DNA from: Aspidiotus rigidus
Lineage: Eukaryota; Arthropoda; Insecta; Hemiptera; Diaspididae
Length of the DNA: 64,000 nucleotides
Reading direction: 5' to 3'
NCBI GenBank assembly: GCA_035079385.1
Contig: JAVHKY010000054.1
Location: forward strand, 3,945,501 to 4,009,500
The notes under the pieces are model-generated. The model was not told the DNA's origin. It ran no database searches and saw nothing but the letters and a program-made list of their open reading frames with translations. Below are positions 24,701 through 36,700 of this stretch, in pieces. The position numbers and the translations under genes were made by a program. Each line of letters opens with the position of its first letter. Position 1 is the first letter of the stretch.

Positions 24701-27700
24701 AATTTTATAAATTAAATTTAAATAAATAAATACATATAATATTTAGATTCATTTAAAAAAATTATTTAAATTAAATGATTCAATTTTAATTATTGGTATA
24801 AATCCATGATAAATTCCACAAATTTCTGAACGTTGTCCATAAATAATCGAAGGTATACTAATTATTATTGTAATTTTAGACCAAAATCGAAAGCCTTAGA
24901 TATAGACTGGTTTTTCCTGTCGAAAATGGTGGTCTGTTAATATCATCCAACTATAGACCGTTTTATGGCGTCTTTTTGCCCGAAACTTGATTGTTCTGCT
25001 TTGTCAAAAGGGGTCTATTTGTAGTGGTCCGTTAATATCGCTTGAATATAGGCTACAACAGACTATTTTATAATCGTCTACATTGCCCAGAAATCTACCA
25101 GAAGAATTCTCATTATGGTGGTTCGTTGACAATGATTAAATATTGACTATGAGAAAATATTTTATATCGTCAAGGTTCCCTAGAAATCGATTCTTTTTTT
25201 GGTCAAAAATGGTCAAAATATAGTCAATTGCAGAAGAAGTATGGCCAATGACTGAGGATAGACCATTCTATGGTACCTACATCACCTACAGATCGACTAA
25301 TTTTTTCATTCAAAATTTTGTCAAGTTGCTTTAAGTGACTGTAGTCTAAATATGGTAGGGAAGAGCGGAAGTAAATCGACTGAAAAAGTTGGTCTGTGAT
25401 TAGTCACTCATCAGAGCGCCCCCTCAGTCTATTTTTGGTCAACATTTACTCAAAATCAACTGAGGTATCTGGTCGATCTGGTTTATCGGGTAGCAGCATG
25501 ACTTATGCAGGGAAGGGAGGGTGTTGCAGACCATTTCGGCACACTTTTTGATGATATTCACGCCACCGTCGAATAAGCCACAATATTGGCCAGGATCTCT
25601 TGATTTTTAAGAGGGGTTAACCCGAACTTCAATCCATTCTCCGAGAGGGTCAATTCATCACGATTGAACTCCACATAACTAAAATTTATTAAACGTGGCT
25701 GGGATTGCTGGATAATAACATAGTCAGCATAATCTTTTTTCTCAGCTGTGGCTCCGAACGCGCTAAGCGGCTGTAAGTGCGTCAAATTCTTTGCGGTTCT
25801 TGTAATTTTTGTACTTATACAACCTATTTAAACACTCGGAAGTCAAAATTCCTCCAAGATCTTTAGAACCTACTCTCTCTCGAATACCTTGGTATGATCA
25901 TTTCCGAATATTTTCCAAGTCCTTGAACTATTTGAGAGACCCGCCTCGATTTTTCCCGTCTGTAAATTGAGTCGGAGTTTCCTCTCCTCCTCGTAGCCAC
26001 AATTTCCGAGTAGCCGGTTATTATAGTGTACAATCAACAAGTCGTTATCCTTACATTCATCCATAAAATTCATCCCTACGCGGCCTGTTTCTGAAGGCAC
26101 CCCAGCAAAAGTTTTTCGCTCTACTAGTCAGAAGGGTGGGGGTCGAAAAGTAGTGAGGGCCTACCCAAAAACTCAGAGTCAATCTCAGGCCTGATCCCTT
26201 TGTTTCCCTTGTCTACTACAGAAAGTCCGAGTAGCGTTTACTCTGATTTCAGCTAATCTTTTGTGAGTTGGAAATAAGTATCGAACAGCAAGTTTTAGTT
26301 TCCAAAATGTAACGGTGAAGTTGGTCCGGTCTGTGACAGCGACGACTTTGAGACCGGACCAACTTCACTGTTACATAAAATAACCAAGTTCAGGCAAGAT
26401 CAATTTCTGTGAATGAAGTATCGATGTAACCTTATGTAAATCTGATCCGTAGACCTTTCCTCCAATATAAGTACACTATAAAAATATCGATTGAAGTCCA
26501 GATTGATAGTATTTTGTGACCTGCTCCAAATCAATCGATCTACAATTGTAACTCGTTTTACAGTTCTCATCATCTCATATCATAAATACACGTTTACTAA
26601 AGAGCCTACGCCGTAGAATAACTCAGTTTGACATACTTTATGGCTGTTAATTGTGCTGGAACTTACAGTACAGTAGTGGCCATCCCGAATACAAAATGAA
26701 ACGGTGCTCAGTACAGTGTAGAACGATGTGTGATATGTACTTGGGAATGAGATGCGCTCGTATCCACGCTAACGCAAGTCGCAGTCGGATTGTTATGCGG
26801 ACTCGTGTATACCAACGATTGACTACAGCGTTTTTATACAACAAAGAGAGGTAGACCCACCAGTTTGAAACGCACGGCAAACTACGGCAGAAATATTATT
26901 GGAACGTAGAAATACATGTTAGCGAACGTTTCTCGCCTACCATTACACGCTCGTTTACAGTAAGAGGTCGAGGAAAGCGTTCTCACTTTCTAAAAGGCAA
27001 ATATCATGCTATTTGTGGTAGATTTTATAATGGACTCGAGTAGCGTGAATCCGAAGGTTTGTCGCTCAATGCTCACAGGAAAGAAATGATCCATTACTCG
27101 ATGTAGTCACAACGGACAAAGTATTGAACAAAAATTCCTCAAATAAGATGAAAATACAGTTTTTCCAAAGATCCGATACGACTTCAAGATTGAAGTGCTA
27201 CGGGCTAAATTAGTCACGCTCGAGCTTACACACGCAAGAGAAGTTCTATAATTATTATGATTTTGAACTGAATTATCTTTGCATTTCCTACTTTCCAGTT
27301 TTCCTTTCAACCATCTTCTTCTTTGTGTACACAACAAATTTAGTTGCATTAGCGCACACAAAGAAACGTAGTCACGTTTCTCGCACTGATTTGCTGCTCT
27401 TTCGACGAACAGCAACTTTCCTCAAGGTTAAAAAGCTGTCGATCAATATCTATTGAACTCGCTCGCCTTAGTTTGGTATTTTCTATTCACCGTATGAGTC
27501 TATCTTCGTGAAAATATTACAATCTGAAAAAGAGTCATAAATGTGCAACAAATATTCCACAGATATGGCTGTGCTGATGTGGATAACTAGACCTCATATC
27601 GACGGAGGTTGAGAAGAGCTCATATTTTTCCCTAAAATACTTACATTAATTTTTGAGCCCTTTTTCTCATGAACCAGAAATTGTTTGAAAGAGTAATCAT

Positions 27701-30700
27701 CATTCTACGGTTCTAAATACATAATAATAGTGGTTCTTCTTCTTTGTTGCAGATAGTGGACCACTTATAATATCCTTAGATCGTCATTGGATCGTACCAG
27801 ACAACACACCGAATGGAACCCTAATAGCAACGGTACGAGTTTCGGGGCCTTTACCTCCAGAGAATGAATATGAATTTGGATTGGAGCACTCGTCAGGATT
27901 CAACATAGTCGAAAGTTCGCCAGAACCACTGCCTTTCTTCATCGATCCCGCGACTGGTCAAGTGTTCACCAATCAATCGTTGTCAAAGCTGGTAAGATAT
28001 GGCTACCCATGAATTACTCGTAGTAAGGGAGACTTCCACAGTAAGAGGCAGAAACGGAATTATTCAACTGAAAACCGCAAGTATCGTGCTAAATCCAAAC
28101 TTAGCTTATGTGCAGAGCCCTTAGAACCTCCCCCACTTTCAAAGACTCCTCCAACCTTTTATCCTCTATCTTCCGATTTCCACAACTTCCAACAAAGAAA
28201 CCCAACCACCCACCCATCAAACATTCCGATTCAATCCATTACAACCTTTACATTCAACTTCCCCTTCTTAGACTCCACCTCAACCTAAAATACGTCTCGA
28301 CCTCACAGGAAGTCTCAAATCCGACGAAATTGCTTATACTTTACACATCAGGGAACTATTTCAAGAATATCCTCACTACACAATTTGCCTCTCCAGCGGG
28401 TCTAAAACATCCAATAAAGCAGGAGACGTATACTCGATCGACTGGGTCACAACGCATCCGCAACATAGGTTCCATATTTACAGCCGAACCTATGAGCCTA
28501 TTCCCCTCCTCACCCGCCTCCTCCAAGTACCCCCAAACGGCAAATTCCTTCTTCTTACCGACTCTTTTTCTCTCTTCACTACACTTCCTTACAGAGTCAG
28601 ACAAATCTAACCCAATCATGTAATGCATCCCTCTCACTCTTGATAATTTAGACTCAATCAACACGCAAATAATTTTCTTGTGGATCCCCAGGGACGTTGA
28701 CCTCTTCGAACATGACGCTGTTGATCAAGCCGCCAAACTAGCTACCTCCTTCCCAGAATAACTGATGATTCCACGGTCCTATCTTTAGACTATAAAAATC
28801 TTTTTATTCAGGAATTATTTGAGGGGGAGGGGGATGTTTTGTATCCACAATGATGTGGGTAACTATTTTTGATTATATAGGAAATTCTTGAACCAAGAAT
28901 ATGATTTTCTGAAATACTACAAATAGCTTACGTGTGCAAAAAATTCGCCATTTTTTAACCAACCAATAGATGTAAGTACAAAATCACCTCAAGTTAGTAC
29001 TGAGAAAGTTTTCTTCAGTGAAATTATTTTCTTAGTTCTTGGAAAAATTACAAAAAATGCAAAAATTGAACCAAAACTGTCACTGTAATCCGGTATAACA
29101 CAAAAAATGGTTTGTAAGAACAAAATGAGGTATTTAAATGACAATTTTTAGATCAACCAATGAATGTAGGAAACAAATGAATAGTGAATCTTATAGGAAA
29201 TTTTAGGAGGAACGACTTTTGTTTGAAATTTTTTTCTCTAAAATACTTAGTTTTGGAGAAAATTGCGAAAAACTGAATTTTGGGGATAAAGAGGGCCGCA
29301 GGGGGACTTTGCGAGAGGCAGAGCGCGTAGGACTCATCGGTATTTTAGTCAGGGGGTTATCCTGAGCACATTACAGAAGAAATACCTTCCGTCACATTTA
29401 TGGCCCATAATTTTCATTTTTTCATCTTTATTAACTGGACTACAAGAGTTTTTTCCAAAGGTGTTGGAGGCTGGAGGCACTTTGCCTCTGCCTCCGCCGA
29501 AGGCTTACTGGCCTCCAAGGATCCTTTTGGAAGCATCTGGAGCTATCTCCAAAGTGCCTGCGGAGTGCGATAGTGAGGATTTAGACCAAGGTGTTACAGG
29601 CTGGAGCATTTTGCCTCCGGAGGTACCTTGCTTCTACCTGGAGGCTTGAAGGTGCCTCCAAGGTCCCTTTGGAAGGCATTTTTCTTTCAACAGTATTCTA
29701 TTCCTTGAATCTTGAAACCTCATTCAGCCACTTTGATGCTAGCGCTTCTCGGTTCAAATAAAAACCAAAGTTTTAAATACACCTTCTGAGTATCATTTGT
29801 CATCTGGCAACACTGCTACAACTGGTCACACAGATCAACGTTACAAGTGCCTCCGGAGGCGTCTTTGAAGGCGTATTTGGAGGCATTTCTAACACTGCCT
29901 CCGGAGGCATTTTCTCCAGTTTCAGTAATTGTGCTGGAGGCACGTGAAGGTACCTTCAGAGACATACTTTGGAGGTTAGGAGGCGCCTCCAAACGAATCC
30001 CTTGGAGGCAGCCAGAGTCGGAAGGTCATTTTCTGTATTCGTTCCGGAGGCCTCAAAAAAAAATAATGTCTTCAACACCCTTGGTTTTTCAATTGAAAGT
30101 CTTGATCTTTTCTTTTTAGTTTGTACGTAAATTCAATCAACTTCGTCAGCAACACCAGATTGTTTTTTCAAAAATATTTATTTTATTGACATATTCCATG
30201 TCTTTGCAAAACCCTATCCCGAATTCGGAAATTTCCGAGTTGGCCCGTCCCTCTCCTTCAACCTTCCACGCAGTATTAACAGAAAACCTGTATTATTGGG
30301 GGTTGGCTCTGCTAAAACATTTCATTTATTTATTTTTTTTCTTTAAAAATTGAGTTTTTTCCTGATATTCTATTCTAATCCTTTCTTAAGTTTCACTATT
30401 ACAACAACCAAAAATTCCTTACATAATTTAGATCATCCTCGGTATTTTGGGATGGAGGATATGAAAATTAGCAAAGACCAAAATTACCATTGAGGTCGTT
30501 TGTACCAACTAATCAACCCGAGTTTGAAAACTAAGACAACTGGTCAGAATGGTCGATAAAATTGAACCTAGTTTAGCTTTGACTAGCTTCAAGTGGGTTG
30601 GGACAATTGAACGAAGTCGGTGTGGGCGGCTCCCAAGTGACTGAGCTTTTTTGACTAAAAGGAAATTTGAAAATGTTGAAAAATCCGAAAGGTTTTCTTC

Positions 30701-33700
30701 CTTAATTATTCTCCAACAGGCCCTTTTCAAGTTTGACAATAAGCTTTTGGACTTCGACTCATACTCGAAAAACTTCTTCGTTCTCTGTTTCAGGGAGGTA
30801 AAGATTACTATTTATTCGCGACACTCGTCCTCGAAGCTGACGGTATTCCAACAAAATCGCAAGTATGGGCCCAAATTGTAAAAACCGGTGACAAGAAGAA
30901 TGGAAACGCTGCAAATAAGCCCGGTGCTAAACGACAGCCGTCCGCCACTCCAAATTATCCGCCGTCGATCAGACCCTCGAAACCTTCGCCAGTGTTCAAG
31001 CTCCCGAACAAAACATCGATTTTACCAAATAATCCGATACCAAAATTTACCGAGCCGGAACCAGTCATCGAAGATAGTACTAAAGCTGAAGAAATCCAGG
31101 ACGAGCCAACATCATCTTTAAAACCGACAACCGCCAAAAATACCAATGACCTCGAGCTCATCCCGACTCAGGAACCTAGTAACAAAATGATTATTGCTCT
31201 CATACCTACGATCGTGATCATTTCGAGTATACTTATATCGGGGATAGTTGCTGCCTGTCTATTTCGAAAGAAACTATGTAGGAAAAGACATAAAATGAAG
31301 AAGGATGACTTGGTAAGCAATGTTTAGACTATACTTTCATAAAAAAGGGCGAACATAAGGGAACATTAATGCACATGTTAGTAGAAACTTCTTGAACAGA
31401 ATCACTATCTTGAATATTGTAGTAGAATGATCTCTGAGATACTTTTTTGAAGAGCGAGGATCTCTAGTAAGGCGAATAATTTGAGTAAGTTGTATTTTTT
31501 ATGAAGTAATCACTGTTGCCAGTCTTGGGGCAACTCAAAAAGACTATCAAAACTTTTACGCTCTCTCGTGAACAATTTTGAAAAATTGAAGCTATTACAT
31601 GGAAATTTTAGAATTAAAATTGTTCGTCATAGGCTTGTACAGAAATAGTCATCGACAGGTTTACATTTTGAAAGAAATTTATACTTGGAAAAAGAAAAAA
31701 ATGACTCAGAGAAGAATTTGTTGTACGACATTATTGTCCTCTTGATTTTGTGTACTTCAAATTAAATTACCTGCATTAATTCTTGAATAGGTACGTCGTA
31801 CGTTCCTAGCGATGTCGTTTTCAACGATGAAAATGAAAGTGCTTTGGCATCTTCTTGATCAATATAGCTACGATAAGAATTTGAACTCTACCTGGTTCAC
31901 AGATGCACATGTGCATTGTCGATTATACTGTAGATTCCTTCCGTCATCACGAGATTCTACAAACGACTTTGTACTCCGCATATACAAAAAGAATCTGCTT
32001 ATTTTGTACATAATATACGTACGAGTACCTGTGAGTTATAATAGACTCATCGAAGCCGGTATTTTCAACGTGAAAACTACCTAGGTATCGACCTGTTCGC
32101 CTCGATTACTTTTACCACCTCCCTTCTGTAATTTGCGCGGTAATCATGAAGCTATTCCTATCTTGACATTCATCGTTCAAATGATTATAGAGTGCCCGTA
32201 TTTTTTTCTCTCTCTCTCTTCTTCTCTACGAGTTTCTCACATTTTACTACTTTCTGAATGGTTTCCAGAAAAAATCTTCGTGCAGCGTTCTCTCGTTAGA
32301 AGAGTCAATGGTGTTACAGCACTGGCGAGGTGCGCGAGCAATGAATAACCGATACGATTCATGGGACTCGGCAGATAGTAATCATAATCAAGTTCGTAGT
32401 AATTTATACAACCGTAATAAAAATAGATTTTTTCTTCATTGTTTTCTCTTCCTCTCTTTTTTACGTGTGTGACCACAACGACCATCGCTTTGTTTTGTTT
32501 CAGAGCGCGATAGCATTAACCAGCACAAAGTCGGTGGATAAATGGGAGATACCGAGACATCACATTAAAGTATTCAATATTTTAGGAGAAGGATGCTTCG
32601 GGCAAGTGTGGAAATGTGAAGCTTTGAACATCGACAGTAAGCGAGGAACTCCGTAAAAGAATAAAATTGTAATTAAAATTCTCCGGGCTATGCAATCTAA
32701 TACTGGTTTTGTTGTTATACGCAGACAAAGAAGGGTCGACAGTTGTGGCTGTGAAAATGTTGAAAGAAAACGCCGGCGAGCAAGAACGAAATGACCTATT
32801 ACAAGAACTACAAGTTATGAAAATGCTCGATCCACATCCCAATGTAGTTCGTTTGCTCGCCTGTTGTACGGAAAGAGGTAAGCCTGTGTACGAAGATATG
32901 CTCTAGAAAATCAGACGCAAGTCAACACAAAAAAAAATATTGTTTAAATGTGATCTATTTACTCTAAAATTTTTGAGTCGCAGTTTAAGCCTTTGGTCAA
33001 ACTATGTCTCTTAAAAGTACAAAACACCTAAATAGGCTAAAGCAAGTTTCATAGACTGATGTAAAAACCAGCAGAAGTTGTGCTAACGGTGGTACTTTGA
33101 AAACGAGTGCTAAGGTCTGACTTGCTGTCTTCTTCATGATAACTCACACTTGGAAAAAAATCAATGAACATTTCCATCATTCGTTATCTGTGTCATGACA
33201 AAATAGGAAGAACTAATCTATATTTAAATGATATGGATTCAACAACGTTGGAGTTTAAAAAGCCTGAAAGAGCTGAAAGATGATTTAGAAGCCAGACAGC
33301 AGAGGAATCTTTGAAATTCAAAGCTCAAAGATCAGAGATCCCAGGAAAATCAGCTACAAAGTATAAAGTTCCCTCACGATATAGGGATCCATACGTGCTT
33401 TCTCTAGGGATCACACTTGCCGCGAAGTTTTTATGATGAAGTTCAAGAGAGAGGTATTCTAAACTCGTTATGAGGCTCTACAACAAATCGCGAACGTAAA
33501 TGACGCTCTATGCCTCTGAAATGGCCCGATCCTTGATGAGTACTTGATCCATATTAACGGCATATACTCATTCATCAAGTTTACTACATATATAGAAGAT
33601 GGAGGAAAAAAGGTGAATTTTTTGGACCTCGCCATCAGTATTGAAAACTACCCTATGAATTTTCCTTCTCTAAGAGAGAGACCGTTACCGATTTCTTTAT

Positions 33701-36700
33701 TCATGGAGATTCACACTACCCTCAATCTCATGAGCTAACGGCATTTCTTCAGATTGCTCTCACTCTTACAAGTATACTGCCACCATTATCCTAATCGACT
33801 CCTATCACCACCCCAGGCAGAAGTTAGAGAGTTCAGAGTTGCTGCTACTGAGAAATTTCTTTCACAAAAAACAATGAAGAGAAGAGGAAAGTAGGTCGCA
33901 CCATCTACCGGCTACTCTAGAAGGGTTGAGAGAGTCTTTGGAAAAATGTAAACAAAAAAGGAAACGCAAGACACCACAGTGATGATGAAATACTCCAGAT
34001 TAGTACACAAGATTATAAAGGCGTGCAGTAGTTATCATCCATCACAACCCACACATGATGAAAAGAATAAGCAACGAACAGACGGAAAAGAAGACAAGGG
34101 AAGCTTGAGCAGAGTGTAAAAGCGGTTGCAAACAGTACAAAGGCATGAGAGAAGTTTCGACATCAGGCTAGAGGAGCACAAAATATCAAGGAAGAAAGAA
34201 GAGGCAAGTCACTAGAATCAATGTGGTTTCTCAATTTCTGGCCAGATATACCAGACGAAGTCATACTCAAGCGAGTAATACAATCGGAGTAATTTACGAT
34301 AGCCACAGAAATTTAACGACGCCGGAGCGCTTTCGATTAAACAATCATGAGGTGAATTTATTAGAGAAAGGGTTGAAGTTCGGATTACCCCCTCTTAATA
34401 ATAGTAATGCTTTGGCTAATGTTGTTGCCGACCTCGAGGTGAAAATCGGACCGGGCGTTAATATACTCAAAAAAATTGTGCTGCTTTTGTCCGCAATACC
34501 CCTCCTCCCTCGCATAAACAATTACGCAATTGAGGTGATTAAGGGATTAAAGAAGAGGGTCAGGGAGGAGGGCTTAATCATCACGAAGGCTGACGAAAGT
34601 AATGCCATTGTCGTGATGGAAAAGTCCTCCTTTTTCTCCAAGGTCTATGACGTTCTCGGCCAGTGTGGTGCTAAGGAAAACGACAGTTTCAATTTTCCTA
34701 AACACATAAAAGAAGTTAGACGTGTGATAAACGAGTGTGAATTTATTATTAAAACTCCCTCGCTAAAAAGATTGCTCCTGGAGCCCAACCCTGTGCCTCC
34801 CCTCTTGTACGGGCTACCAAAAGTCCATAAAAAAGATAACCCGATGCGTCCGGTCGTATCCTTTGTGTCCTCCCCCACGTACGCTCTGGCGAAATTTTTG
34901 GACCGATGGTTTAAATCGAGAGTTGACCATGAGTCACCTTACTCGGTGAAAAATTCGGTCTCGTCGGCTGATAGGCTTAAGGATAATATTCTTCCGCTGG
35001 GATCGACCCTGATTTCATTTGATGTGGTCGGCCTGTTCCCCAATATCCTAAGAGCAACCGCCATGCAACATATGGGAGATCTTTTGATTCAAACAAATGT
35101 TCGCCAAGAAGAATTGGGTGAATTTTTCAATCTCCTCAATATTTGTTGGTCTCCCAATTATTGCAAATTCGATAACAAGTTTTTCGAGTTTCCTGAAGAG
35201 GTTGGAATACCCATCGGTTCTCCTTTGGGTTCTCTCATTTCGGAGGTCTTTATGTCTAAGTTTGAGCTCGATTTGTTCTCCTCTGGCAGTGCTTATTTAG
35301 ATCAGATTTATTATTGGCACAGGTATGTCGACGATGTGTTGTGTACGTGGACTGGTCCCCGAGAGCTCCTTTTGGAGTTTTTTCAGTATCTAAATAATCA
35401 ATATCCTTCTATAAAATTTACTTTAGAAATCGGTGGCGCATCTATTAATTACTTGGATTTGACGATCTGTAATAGAGACGGTATCCATGAATTCGCCATA
35501 TACACGAAAGATACTGCGACCGATATTACTGTCCACGGCAAATCTTTCTGCCCTGTAGCCCATAAATATGCTAGATTTGACAGCCTAATCTATCGACTGA
35601 CTGGTATACCTCTCAATCAGTCAGCCTTCCAAAAAGAGGTATTAACTATAAGGCATTTGGCCAGAATGAATGAAGTGAACTTAGACATTGACCTTATGAT
35701 CCAAAGGAAAGTTACTCGAAAATGCCTTGATTCCACCACCTCCCTCCCCCGCAATACGGCCCTAAACATTAGAGAGCGTTGGATGAGGCTTCCGTTCTTG
35801 GGGCAGTTTTCATCTCAATTGAGTCGTGTCCTACGCCCCTTCGGATTTCGGCCTGTGTATTACAACCCCAATACCATAAAAAGTTTATTGGTTAGGCTAA
35901 AGGACCCCATCCAACTGACCGAGAGGAGTGGTGTGTATAAAGTTGAGTGTAAGGATTGTAACGGAATTTATATTGGCGAGACAGGCCGTCAGTTGAAAAT
36001 TAGAATCGCTGAACATAGGAAGGCGTGGGAAAAGAAAAATATAGGTGAATCGGCGTTTGCGGACCATCTAATCACTAGCGGCCATAGCATCAAAGAGGGG
36101 TCCGAGGTCCTCCTCTATAGAGAAAACGCGTATTCGAAGCGAAAAGCGTTAGAACACATCGAAATAATCCGTCATTTAAATAACGACGACCTTAATTTGC
36201 TCAACAGGTACATACCTGATGAGGGGTTGATTGAACTAGTTTACGAGTATGATTCACGTCGTGATGACTCGCTGGTTCAATCCTGATTTCCTCGTATGTT
36301 TCTAGTTTACAGCCGGAGTTGGTTCAGTCGCTTTCCAGTCCCCGTTGACAATGATTGTTTAATCGAAAGCGCTTCGGCGTCGTTAAATTTCTGTGGCTAT
36401 TGTAAATTACTCCGATTGTATTACTCGCTTGAGTATGACTTGGTCTGCCAGGCAAGTCACTGTTTGGCAAACGCTACAATAAAGAACAACACAATGATGA
36501 ACGAAGAATTGAGGTCACACATACAGAAAACCGCATGAAGAGAAGAAAATTCTAAGAACAGATAAAGATTGCAAAGGCAAAGAGGAGAAAAGCTAGCCTC
36601 TTGAACAATGTAATCACGTTTGACAGCAAAAGATTATTCAGCTTGACTGAAAGAAAACAACCGACCAATAGGATGATAGCAAATAGAAACACAGCACATA

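Noticed and set aside
29461..30119. Two + strand frames rich in Glu-Ala/Pro
   Set aside because: Produced by the GGAGGC/GCCTCC repeat; no conserved motif and inside a Cad96Ca intron.
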